Positions 39,162 to 46,287 of a stretch of DNA of 64,000 nucleotides are shown here, piece after piece. How positions within the stretch are numbered: position 1 is the first letter of the stretch; each line of letters begins with the position of its first letter. The position numbers and the translations under genes were made by a program. The notes beneath the pieces are model-generated. The model saw only the letters and a list, made by a program, of their open reading frames with translations, searched no databases and had not been told where the DNA came from. This DNA comes from Tritrichomonas musculus. Its lineage: Eukaryota; Parabasalia; Tritrichomonadida; Tritrichomonadidae. Where the stretch lies: assembly GCA_039105265.1 (NCBI GenBank), contig JAPFFF010000002.1:2604001-2668000 (forward strand), written 5' to 3'.

Positions 39162-39737
39162 ATGGCATTATCAAAAGCTCGTATATTAAGTAGTGAGAAC
39201 GATGCATCAGTTAAGCAGGAACAATCAACCAGTATTAATATAAACATCAAACCAAAGCAACCACAACCAGTTGAATATCCATCAGTTCAACCATTACCAC
39301 AATCATCTCAAGCCACAAATTTTACTATACCTCAGATGAATGGAATATATCAATCACAGCAACCAACAAACAGCGTTTCCCTAGAAAGAGGTATCAGTGA
39401 AATTGGAGCTGATATAACAGAACTTGAAACCAAAAACAAATTCCTTGAGTTGTTGTTGTCAATCTATGAAACAAACCCGATAAAAGTCAATGATTTATTG
39501 ATTTGTCATTCAAATACATTAATGGAACTCATCAAATTACTAACACAAGCTGATAAAGTTGAATTAATTGTTAATGATGATTGTGCGTGTAATGGTTGTG
39601 TTTCTCGTACCAAATATCTTTTAATTGATAGGATATTGGTGTACAAAAATAATGAATCAAATGACTTGAAATACAAATATAATAGCATTTATACCGAACT
39701 CATTAGACACAACATTTCATTGAAAACATGTATTTAA
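39162..39737 (+). CDS. Conserved Polinton protein (191 aa) with Cys-rich motif
   Basis: N-terminal 80 residues are Gln/Pro-rich and disordered after ARILSSENDASVKQ; the C-terminal 100 residues look folded: TKNKFLELLLSIYETNPIKV, LICHSNTLMELIKLL, and CACNGCVSRTKYLLIDRIL. P4 63315..63977 is a close homologue and the P3 gene split by P2 (41900..42337) a remote one, so P2 landed in a relative of its own gene. Function unknown; the Cys pairs might bind metal. Confidence 0.75.
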   Translation: MALSKARILSSENDASVKQEQSTSININIKPKQPQPVEYPSVQPLPQSSQATNFTIPQMNGIYQSQQPTNSVSLERGISEIGADITELETKNKFLELLLSIYETNPIKVNDLLICHSNTLMELIKLLTQADKVELIVNDDCACNGCVSRTKYLLIDRILVYKNNESNDLKYKYNSIYTELIRHNISLKTCI

Positions 39738-39747
39738 AAACTAATAA

Positions 39748-39879
39748 ATGATATATGAAATATTAGTTGTTTCATTATTAACAGGTTTATTTTTAGTGAA
39801 GATTGTTGAACTATCATTAATGATTCCTGACAAAGAACCAGAACTCAGTGAAGAGATAAGAACAAAAATGTATTCATGA
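39748..39879 (+). CDS. Short single-pass membrane peptide (43 aa)
   Basis: A small open frame in the gap between the 191-aa gene and the ATPase. It starts with ATG in the standard TAATAAATGA context and reads MIYEILVVSLLTGLFLVKIV, a clear membrane-spanning stretch, followed by an acidic/basic tail ending RTKMYS and TGA. No homologue can be checked in this window because P1 and P4 do not show this region. Small hydrophobic peptides are common in Polinton-like viruses; the call rests on context, start signal and hydrophobicity. Confidence 0.5.
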   Translation: MIYEILVVSLLTGLFLVKIVELSLMIPDKEPELSEEIRTKMYS

Positions 39880-39904
39880 AGAGCTTTAACGAAAACTAAA
39901 AGAA

Positions 39905-40849
39905 ATGAAACGTTTCATGAAACCGACGCACTTTAATTATAAAGAGGTTTTATTTTCTAATAGCTCTGATTATGATGATGACCAAATGAGCTTTGCATTT
40001 GAATATGAATCATTCAGACCAACAGTTAATGAAACAACATTTAATATTGATGATGAGATGAACAAAGCCTATCAACGCAATGAATCAAAAATAAAAAACG
40101 AATCAATCAGACCGATCGCAAACGGTATCTATGCACAATACAATTCATTGAACATACTTGTCGGAAATCAAGGAAGGGGAAAAAGCCATGTCGTTTTAAG
40201 AGATATCATCCAAATGTCAAGATTAAAGAACGCTAATTTTCATTTAATTGTTTATATATCTAAGAGCGGTACAATCAATGATGCAACATTTATTGCTCAA
40301 CGTGAATTGATACAACTACCAATCAAAGTTATTAGTGATTCAAACGCTGAAGAATATCTTAAACAATTTGATTTATATAAAGAGCTATATGATAAATATT
40401 GTTCGACCCCAAAAATAGTAATCAAAGGGACGGAGTCACCTTTTGCGAAGCAAAATGAAAAGACCTTAAACGATATGTTTGGGTTTCTTCATATCGATAA
40501 GTTAGGTCAACCAAATGAACCATTAAACACCATCATTCTTTGTGAAGATGCGAGCCGTTCATTAATTTTAAAGACTGATTACTTTACAAATTATGTTTCA
40601 CAGCTCAGACATAAACATTCAATCGTATATATTAATATTCAGTTCTTCAAAGCAATCAAAACAGATTACAAGAATAACGCGACATCATTCTTTATCTTCA
40701 GTGGTTATTCAAGGCAAAAGCTAAGTTATGTATATCATCAAGTTCCAATGCCAATTGAGTTTGAACATTTATGGCAAAAATATAAAGACTTATCAGGTCA
40801 TCAATTCATATTAGTCAATACGAGAACAAACACAATTGAGATTCATTAA
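39905..40849 (+). CDS. A32/FtsK-HerA-type genome packaging ATPase (314 aa)
   Basis: One of the hallmark Polinton genes; it would pump DNA into capsids. Walker A is GNQGRGKSHV at about residues 86 to 95, Walker B is TIILCEDASR at about 208 to 217, followed by QLRHKHSIVYINIQFFKAIK and a sensor-like FIFSGYS. The N-terminal 60 residues are acidic. A double-hairpin repeat between the Walker motifs (40427..40455) adds GTESPFAKQNEK, probably in a surface loop. The gene is followed after 2 bp by the convergent 151-aa gene. It looks whole. Confidence 0.88.
   Translation: MKRFMKPTHFNYKEVLFSNSSDYDDDQMSFAFEYESFRPTVNETTFNIDDEMNKAYQRNESKIKNESIRPIANGIYAQYNSLNILVGNQGRGKSHVVLRDIIQMSRLKNANFHLIVYISKSGTINDATFIAQRELIQLPIKVISDSNAEEYLKQFDLYKELYDKYCSTPKIVIKGTESPFAKQNEKTLNDMFGFLHIDKLGQPNEPLNTIILCEDASRSLILKTDYFTNYVSQLRHKHSIVYINIQFFKAIKTDYKNNATSFFIFSGYSRQKLSYVYHQVPMPIEFEHLWQKYKDLSGHQFILVNTRTNTIEIH
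40427..40455 (+). repeat. Double-hairpin repeat inside the ATPase gene
   Basis: GGGAC-GGA-GTCAC (one mismatch) and TTTTGC-GAA-GCAAAA. Near-identical in sequence to 38738..38766, only 1.7 kb away in the same element, and in the same reading frame (SPFAKQ in both). Confidence 0.88.
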
Positions 40850-40851
40850 CT

Positions 40852-41307
40852 TTATTCTAAAATGAGCTGTTGTTGGGCGCCAACAAACAGTTGAGGTGTA
40901 CTGATATTATATTTTTGTCTCATCTGTTCGATGAGTTCCTTTGTTTTCTTATCATTGACTTTCCTGATACTGTAATTATAATACTTGTAATCTTTAAATG
41001 ATTGTTCTTCATTTGAGCCTTCAGCGAAGAACTCAAGTGAATTCGTTGATATCCTTCTTCTAACATTTGATGTTAATGTTATATATTCGAGCCCGAGTTT
41101 AATAATCTTGTCATGATATAAACGCTTAAATTCATTATCTTTGTTCTTCAATGATATATACAACACTTTAGCTTTATATGTAGCCTTTCCGCAAGGTATC
41201 GGGTATCTATCACACAATATTGAGAAATCACATTGTTTGAACTTCTCTGATTCATCTAACATTTCAATAAGTGAATTAATGTAATCATAAACTTTTGGCG
41301 TTGACAT
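40852..41307 (-). CDS. Hypothetical P2 protein (151 aa)
   Basis: Compact mixed alpha/beta sequence without low complexity: YDYINSLIEMLDESEKFKQC, YKAKVLYISLKNKDNEFKRL and FKDYKYYNYSIRKVNDKKTK. It converges on the ATPase gene with a 2-bp gap and starts close to the inner edge of the right TIR. P3 42784..43251 has the same length and an FxxxK-x-LYxSLEA-like middle (KPLFITLEASN), so a remote relationship is possible but unproven. Function unknown. Confidence 0.65.
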   Translation of the reverse strand: MSTPKVYDYINSLIEMLDESEKFKQCDFSILCDRYPIPCGKATYKAKVLYISLKNKDNEFKRLYHDKIIKLGLEYITLTSNVRRRISTNSLEFFAEGSNEEQSFKDYKYYNYSIRKVNDKKTKELIEQMRQKYNISTPQLFVGAQQQLILE

Positions 41308-41333
41308 ATCTTTATCATGAAATAAAAAAAAAT

Positions 41334-41899
41334 AAAAATAAAGTTCATCAGCTTGAGAAAGAATTAAATGAATTGTCTAATAAATGAGTTCTTCAAGTTC
41401 AGCTATTATTTGTTCAGTACCGTTGAATTTCTGTAATTGCTTAATAAAGTGATTTATCTCTTTTAGTACTTCATCTATGACATTATCATTATCGTAGAGG
41501 TATTTTAAAGCGGGTCTCCATCCTTTTATCTTTTTGTTAATTTTATTAATGAGTGTGCTTAATTGTTCGGCTTGGTTTGACATTATAAATTGCTGATAAA
41601 AAAATAAAAAATTTTTGAAAGTTCTATTTTTCGTTGTTGTTATTTTTGTTCATTAGTCGTGTTGACGGTGGGCTTTAGCCCGACGGAAACCGACTGATAT
41701 ATACTACTAAACAAGTTCAAAGATGTAAATTCAAAGATGAAGATTCAAAAGTGTCTACCCGATTTTTGAATGAAATGGGAGGCTAATTTTGAAAAAGTGG
41801 CGATTTTTTGAGTCATGGCGCCGATGTTTGGGGTCTGTAAACCCTATGACAAGGGGGTCATTTTTTATCCCCTGCACAAAAGCCCCCCCATATACTACT
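41334..41899 (-). repeat. P2 right terminal inverted repeat (566 bp)
   Basis: Reverse complement of 20948..21513 without visible differences, ending ATATACTACT. The noncoding outer part is 41584..41899 and includes the same hairpin pair as the left TIR. Confidence 0.93.
41377..41583 (-). CDS. TIR-encoded small protein (68 aa), right copy
   Basis: Same product as 21264..21470, reading toward the element centre. See the left copy for description. The exact identity of both copies is expected if TIRs were duplicated or homogenised at the last round of replication. Confidence 0.75.
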   Translation of the reverse strand: MSNQAEQLSTLINKINKKIKGWRPALKYLYDNDNVIDEVLKEINHFIKQLQKFNGTEQIIAELEELIY

Positions 41900-41905
41900 A
41901 ACATT
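41900..41905. repeat. 6-bp target site duplication, right of P2
   Basis: AACATT, matching 20942..20947. Confidence 0.93.
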
Positions 41906-42337
41906 ATAATTAATAAACGAGATGATGGTAAAGAAGATATTGTTATAACTCGAGATATTGAACTAGATGATAAACAATTAGAGGCTACAGATAAAGATGT
42001 GAGAACTGTTATATTGGGAGCATATGCGCAAATATTATTAGACCAAGACAAAGCGTTATTGAGTAATTTAATTTTTAAAAATAGTATTATTGTGCCTGTA
42101 AGCTCTTTGCAAAATATAATTAAAGCAGCTATCAAAGTTGAAGATGTTGAAATATATTTAGACGAAGATGTTAAATGCTGCGCATCTAAAGCTAATCCAA
42201 TTAGAAAAATTGAAGCCATTAAAACAATTAATGACAATGGCGAAATAGTAATAGATTTTAAGCAAGTTTATAATAAAGAGTTTAACGAACTTGTTAATGT
42301 TTATCACCTTTGCCTAAAATATGCTGTTAATTGTTAA
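41900..42337 (+). pseudogene. Remainder of the P3 gene split by P2
   Basis: The C-terminal part is remotely similar to the 191-aa protein of P2: VEIYLDEDVKCCASKANPIR parallels VELIVNDDCACNGCVSRTKY, and the end LVNVYHLCLKYAV parallels ELIRHNISLKTCI. Interrupted by the P2 insertion. The Cys pair is kept, which supports its importance in the family. Confidence 0.75.
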
Positions 42338-42373
42338 TTTGTTTTAGGTTTATTACTCATGTATTTATTTTTA

Positions 42374-42417
42374 TTGCCTTTGGGTCAATGACCCCGGGCT
42401 TGAAGAGCCTTTGGGCA
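42374..42417. repeat. Double-hairpin repeat with outer stem in P3
   Basis: GGGTC-AAT-GACCC and GGCT/AGCC (loop TGAAG) side by side, enclosed by TTGCC and GGCAA, so a three-way junction could form. CCTTTGGG occurs twice. The last 12 residues and stop of the GIY-YIG gene lie in it. Confidence 0.75.
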
Positions 42418-42732
42418 ATGATTGGATATATATGTTCTTATTATATAAATCATTTCATTTACATTGCCGACAAAGTATTCATTACCAATAAATGCTGAAC
42501 CGTCTTTCGTAGTAGCTCTTTCATAAATTTCTTCAAATATGGTAATTAATTTTTTTTCAACATATACTGAATCATTTACTGCTTCAACTAAATATACTTC
42601 GCTATCTTTTGGATAAGAATTCATTCTAGTAGCTATTTTATTTGTTCGACCTAGTTTATATACAGGCTGATTAGAATATGCAAATTCTCTTTTACGAATT
42701 AAATAAATATATTCCACTAACATTTTTATCAA
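42385..42732 (-). CDS. GIY-YIG/T5orf172-like nuclease (115 aa; ATG 42723 also possible)
   Basis: VEYIYLIRKREFA, VYKLGRTNKIATRMNSYPKD, VYVEKKLITIF and NEYFVGNVNEMI follow the pattern of the small GIY-YIG (MUG113/T5orf172) domain found in many DNA viruses and phages. The C-terminal residues SNHCPKALQARGH are coded by a double-hairpin repeat and are not part of the family core. An alternative start 9 bp further in gives MLVEYIYLI, which is a better domain start. It is divergent from the 155-aa gene. It probably acts as a DNA nicking enzyme. Confidence 0.75.
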   Translation of the reverse strand: MIKMLVEYIYLIRKREFAYSNQPVYKLGRTNKIATRMNSYPKDSEVYLVEAVNDSVYVEKKLITIFEEIYERATTKDGSAFIGNEYFVGNVNEMIYIIRTYISNHCPKALQARGH

Positions 42733-42783
42733 GTTATAAAATTAAACTCGTTTTAAATTTTTTATTTTTTTATTGCTTCATAA

Positions 42784-43251
42784 ATGACAGCTGAAAACTC
42801 TACTGAAACTAATAACTTCTATTCCACAACCAGATTTATTAACTTCATTAAAGACAAATACCCCGATAATAAATTTTTTAGAGCAGTTTGTTATTTCGAA
42901 GGTGATGCAGCATTTAAAAACAAATTTAATAAAATATGCTCAAAACCTTTATTTATAACATTAGAGGCATCTAATAAACGTAGTAATATTTATCTCAATT
43001 ACAATAAAATTAATAGTTTATTCGGTGATTCTATAATCATTACGTTTAATAATAAATTTGAACTAAATAGTAAAACATCATTAAATAAAATGTATCTACT
43101 CGTAATTGAATTTGAGCAGAAAACATATTTAGACACACAATACTATCCATCGCACGTTGTAGAATGCGAAAACCAACATAATATAGACCATATAAGAGAC
43201 CAATTCAAAGTTGAATTTGATAACAGCGATTTAAGGGATGATATGTTTTAA
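42784..43251 (+). CDS. Hypothetical P3 protein (155 aa)
   Basis: Begins MTAENSTETNNFYSTTRFIN after TTTTTTATTTTTTTATTGC. Mixed alpha/beta with KPLFITLEASNKRSNIYLNY and MYLLVIEFEQKTYLDTQYYP; no low complexity, so probably globular. Not recognised. Its size is like the 151-aa gene next to the P2 right TIR, but similarity by eye is weak. Confidence 0.6.
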   Translation: MTAENSTETNNFYSTTRFINFIKDKYPDNKFFRAVCYFEGDAAFKNKFNKICSKPLFITLEASNKRSNIYLNYNKINSLFGDSIIITFNNKFELNSKTSLNKMYLLVIEFEQKTYLDTQYYPSHVVECENQHNIDHIRDQFKVEFDNSDLRDDMF

Positions 43252-43314
43252 AAAAATATGTTTTAAAAAATATTGTTAAAACTATTTTAATTTAATTTTT
43301 TTATCAATTAATAA

Positions 43315-43551
43315 ATGAGTGAAAATACGCTAAATCTTACTGAATTTAAACCAACACCTATTATTAAAAAATTGTCTAAATCAAAATCAAGCGATAATTT
43401 AAAATCAATTGTTGAAACAACAACAGCAAAAGAATCCATTCCTAAAAAGACTAATCGCGGTCGAAAAAGCAAATATATAACTGATGAGGAACGTAAAGAA
43501 GCCAGAAGACAACAACAGAGAGAATATAGATTAAGAAAAAACAAGAATTAG
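43315..43551 (+). CDS. Small basic P3 protein (78 aa)
   Basis: MSENTLNLTEFKPTPIIKKL then a Lys/Arg-rich tail with GRKSKYITDEERKEARRQQQ, resembling the basic region of a bZIP or an AT-hook-like DNA-binding tail. Preceded by TTTAATTTTTTTATC and an AATAAATGAG start. Whether it is complete is uncertain. DNA binding is inferred from charge only. Confidence 0.5.
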   Translation: MSENTLNLTEFKPTPIIKKLSKSKSSDNLKSIVETTTAKESIPKKTNRGRKSKYITDEERKEARRQQQREYRLRKNKN

Positions 43552-43601
43552 AATCATTACGTAAAATAGTTGAAGAAAAAAAAGAATAAAGAATTGATAC
43601 A

Positions 43602-43617
43602 TTATAATTATTTTTGT
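43602..43617 (+). promoter_or_regulatory. Promoter-like motif cut off from its gene by a transposon
   Basis: ATTATAATTATTTTTGT directly before the duplicated target AATAAAT. The gene it would serve starts at 46288, 2.65 kb away across the DDE transposon. Confidence 0.5.
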
Positions 43618-43624
43618 AATAAAT
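43618..43624. repeat. 7-bp target duplication, left of DDE transposon
   Basis: AATAAAT here and at 46278..46284, next to element ends AGAGC and GCTCT. Confidence 0.75.
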
Positions 43625-43957
43625 AGAGCTGTGCGTATTCAACCCACTTATTATTGAAAAAGTTTGTTATATTACGAAAAAGTTTGTTATAATGAATAAA
43701 TATTTATATCAATAAACGTCATTTATATTAGAATAAATATTTTTTTATAGAAAAAGTGACTTTTTTATAATAAAAATTTGTTTTATGATAAAAAATACTT
43801 ATTCGGAAAAACAGACTTATTCGGAAATTAATTTCAAAACTTTTTGAATTAAGACGTTAAGATAATATCAAAGACGTTAAAATAACTAAAACTTCATTTT
43901 TTATTTGTTTTTTTTCACAATTCGAAGCTCTAATCAATATATTATAAATTGAACAAA

Positions 43958-44266
43958 CCTCTATTAACACAAGTCTATCAAATCGCGTAGTTGACGAAAA
44001 AATTTTGAATATGATTGCAAATATTCTTTATTTTTATATCTTTGCATTTTACTCGAAAAAACGATTAATATTATTAATATGCATTACCTTTTTATTAACA
44101 TAAGTCTTTCAAATCACATACTGGACAAAAAATTTTGAATATTATTGCAAATATTCTTTATTTTTATATCTTTGCATTTTACTCGAAAAAACGATTAATA
44201 TTATTAATATGCATTACCTTTTTATTAACATAAGTCTTTCAACTCACATACTGGACAAAAAATTGG
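43958..44266. repeat. 130-bp tandem repeat, about 2.3 units
   Basis: ATTGCAAATATTCTTTATTT recurs at 44014 and 44144, and AAGTCTTTCAAATCACATAC-like segments recur with the same 130-bp step; a partial, more diverged unit precedes. It lies in the left noncoding part of the DDE transposon. Confidence 0.85.
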
Positions 44267-44487
44267 AGATAATGTTTAAATGCGAGTAATTTATAAAAAT
44301 ACGGGGGAGGAAGGTGGGATTCTTTTTATTTTATTTTGTTATTTATTTTTTTTTACTAAGTAAAAAATATTAAAAAGGGGAGAAAAAAAAAGAAAGAAAT
44401 TAAAAAAAAATACAAAAAAAAGAAGATTTCCCAATCAAACCTATTGCTTTTTATTTTTTTTTTATTTATTTATTTCTTTTTTCTTCT

Positions 44488-45717
44488 TTATTCAGAATGT
44501 CCTAATGATAAAGAGCCAAGACTGTCACTGTCACTGTCACTGTCTATCTTATTCAAGCTTTGTAAAAATTTTGACTGCCTTTTTTTTTTGTATTTTTTAT
44601 ATTTTTGTGAACTTAATTTCTTCCTTTGTTCTGCATCCTTTATCATTTTTGTCACCAGCCTTTTATAGTAATCTGAGTCAGAGTCCCGTAAAGGATGGCC
44701 GCAAAGAACTATTTCATAGTTTACCAGAGCGCAGCAAATTGTAAAGAAGCTGGAGTAATCTGATGTGTCGCTTCGATAAGTGTCTTTTGTGATTTGATAG
44801 CGACTTTTCAATCTGCCAAAAAAGTTTTCAATGATTACCCTTTTATTCCCTAAATTCTGATTGTGTCTTAATTTAGAATCATCAAATAAGTTGCCTTTAT
44901 GAGGTGTCACGAGAATATCTGAAGTTTGATCCTGGTACCCTTTGTCGCCGAGAATTTTCTGAACTTTATCAGGATGTAAACTCATGACTTTTTTCTTAAA
45001 GTCATCTAAAGACTCATCGAAAACAGCTTTATCATGCACTCCTCCTTTGATCCCTGTCCTAATATGAACTATAAAGCCTTTCACTGTGACTATAGCTTGA
45101 CTTTTTAAACCATATACTCCATGCTTGCCTGAGAAGTATGGCTTTTTGGATTCATAAGAACCTTTTGGTATTTCAATAGGCTGAACAGTGGCATCAACAA
45201 TATAGTAACAATCTTTGAAATCTTCATCTTCTTCAAGCTCATTTTTTTTGGCTATTTCTGTTATGAATTTTTGTTCAACTATTTCTTGGAGACGTGGAAT
45301 GTAAGTTTTGAGGATTCCTTTAAAAGTAGATTCAGGAACATGAAATAATGAGTGAATTGTTTCAAATCGAGGATATCTTCTTAAGTAGAAAAGAAGCATT
45401 ATCAAGATTTCTTTTGATTCAAATTTCGAAGATCTTCCTCTTCCTTGATGTTGTAGAGCAACTTTCACAATACGGTATAGTGTATCAAATTCTTCTGATG
45501 TATAACCTGTAAAAGAATGAAATATTGATTCGTCATGGAGAAATAAATGATAGAATCCTCCTTTATCCTTATCTCTGGGATCAAAATCATCATCTGAACT
45601 ATAGAGTTCAGAAATTTCTCTATTTGTGATATTGAGTAAATCTTCCATATGCTTTTCAGAAGCATGATCACTTTTACTTGCATATTTTCTTAATCTGTCT
45701 TCGTTCAATTGAGACAT
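44488..45717 (-). CDS. DDE_Tnp_4-type transposase (409 aa)
   Basis: Acidic N-terminus, a helix-turn-helix-like region with RYPRFETIHSLFHVPESTFK, then a catalytic core: first Asp in YIVDATVQPIEIP (about residue 172), second in LGDKGYQDQ (about 258), Glu in ENFFGRLKSRY (about 298). SGKHGVYGLKSQAIV and GGVHDKAVF are typical of the IS5/Harbinger DDE_Tnp_4 group. The basic C-terminus (KKYKKKRQSKF) is followed by a Ser/Asp repeat coded by CTGTCA units. The frame is complete and all catalytic residues are present. No second (Myb-like) gene is seen. Confidence 0.88.
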   Translation of the reverse strand: MSQLNEDRLRKYASKSDHASEKHMEDLLNITNREISELYSSDDDFDPRDKDKGGFYHLFLHDESIFHSFTGYTSEEFDTLYRIVKVALQHQGRGRSSKFESKEILIMLLFYLRRYPRFETIHSLFHVPESTFKGILKTYIPRLQEIVEQKFITEIAKKNELEEDEDFKDCYYIVDATVQPIEIPKGSYESKKPYFSGKHGVYGLKSQAIVTVKGFIVHIRTGIKGGVHDKAVFDESLDDFKKKVMSLHPDKVQKILGDKGYQDQTSDILVTPHKGNLFDDSKLRHNQNLGNKRVIIENFFGRLKSRYQITKDTYRSDTSDYSSFFTICCALVNYEIVLCGHPLRDSDSDYYKRLVTKMIKDAEQRKKLSSQKYKKYKKKRQSKFLQSLNKIDSDSDSDSLGSLSLGHSE

Positions 45718-46277
45718 CAGGAAATATAAAAATGAAGTATTTTAGATATAAATTATGTCACCAAATAAAACATTTAAAAAGTTTTAATTATTTAATTCAA
45801 AATTGCGAAAATTCAAAATTGAATTTATTGGCAAAATTATAATAGAAATTTGAGTAATATGAAAAAGTTTATATATAAAAAGTTTTGATAATTTATATAT
45901 TATATAATTATGAATATTTATAAAAATTATGAATATTTTAAAATACATTTTTATAAATATATCTATAAAATTGTAAAAATTGAGGATTTAATACTAAATA
46001 TGAGTAATAAAAAATCTATCGTATCTACTTTTTCAGAGAATTAGATATTTATAAATTTCTATATATATATCATATTTAAATAAATAATTTTTTGGAAAAT
46101 AACATTTGTTTTCTTGAATAAGTAATTTTATTTAAATTAAAATAATTTTTTCCGAAATTTAGACTTATTCAGAAAAACAGACTTATTCGGAAATAAAAAA
46201 CTTATATTATGAAAAAGTGTACTTATATCTGAAAAAGTTTTTTTTTCTCCAAAAAAAAGTTTTTCACGCGGGGCTCT

Positions 46278-46284
46278 AATAAAT
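46278..46284. repeat. 7-bp target duplication, right of DDE transposon
   Basis: AATAAAT, matching 43618..43624. Confidence 0.75.
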
Positions 46285-46287
46285 TGA

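Larger units (their letters stand above)
20948..41899 (+). mobile_element. P2: complete-length Polinton/Maverick (20,952 bp)
   Basis: Bounded by identical-looking 566-bp terminal inverted repeats beginning AGTAGTATATGGGGGGGC and by the 6-bp duplication AACATT. Order from left: TIR with 68-aa gene, 75, 77, 158 and 84-aa genes, capsid, HNH, integrase, 126-aa gene, variable slot, large acidic gene, fibre, KilA-N, polymerase, conserved small genes, 191-aa gene, a 43-aa membrane peptide, ATPase, 151-aa gene, TIR. Length, ends, duplication and gene set are classic Polinton. At least two of its genes look broken (about four breaks in total), yet the matching TIRs point to recent insertion. Confidence 0.95.
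41900..43624 (+). mobile_element. P3 segment 2
   Basis: Continuation of the older Polinton between P2 and the DDE transposon: the end of the gene split by P2, a GIY-YIG-type gene, a 155-aa gene and a basic 78-aa gene, all with the usual T-rich start contexts. Confidence 0.75.
43625..46277 (-). mobile_element. DDE DNA transposon, IS5/PIF-Harbinger-like (2,653 bp)
   Basis: A single transposase gene flanked by AT-rich subterminal regions. Termini pair imperfectly: AGAGCTGTGCG at the left, AGAGCCCCGCG as reverse complement at the right. Flanked by AATAAAT on both sides. The left 860 bp without gene holds GAAAAAGT motifs, a CTTATTCGGAAA-type repeat also seen at the right (near 46163..46195), and a 130-bp tandem repeat. 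The right 560 bp (45718..46277) is plain AT-rich sequence with the same subterminal motifs. The transposase frame is open, so the copy may be young. A 7-bp duplication is not the usual 3 bp of Harbinger, so the superfamily is tentative. Confidence 0.8.

Noticed and set aside
41755-42237. 160-aa minus-strand frame across the P2 right end
   Set aside because: It spans the junction between P2 and P3 and has no conserved counterpart.
43958-44266. CRISPR array or centromeric satellite
   Set aside because: Only about two units of 130 bp, confined to the transposon end.
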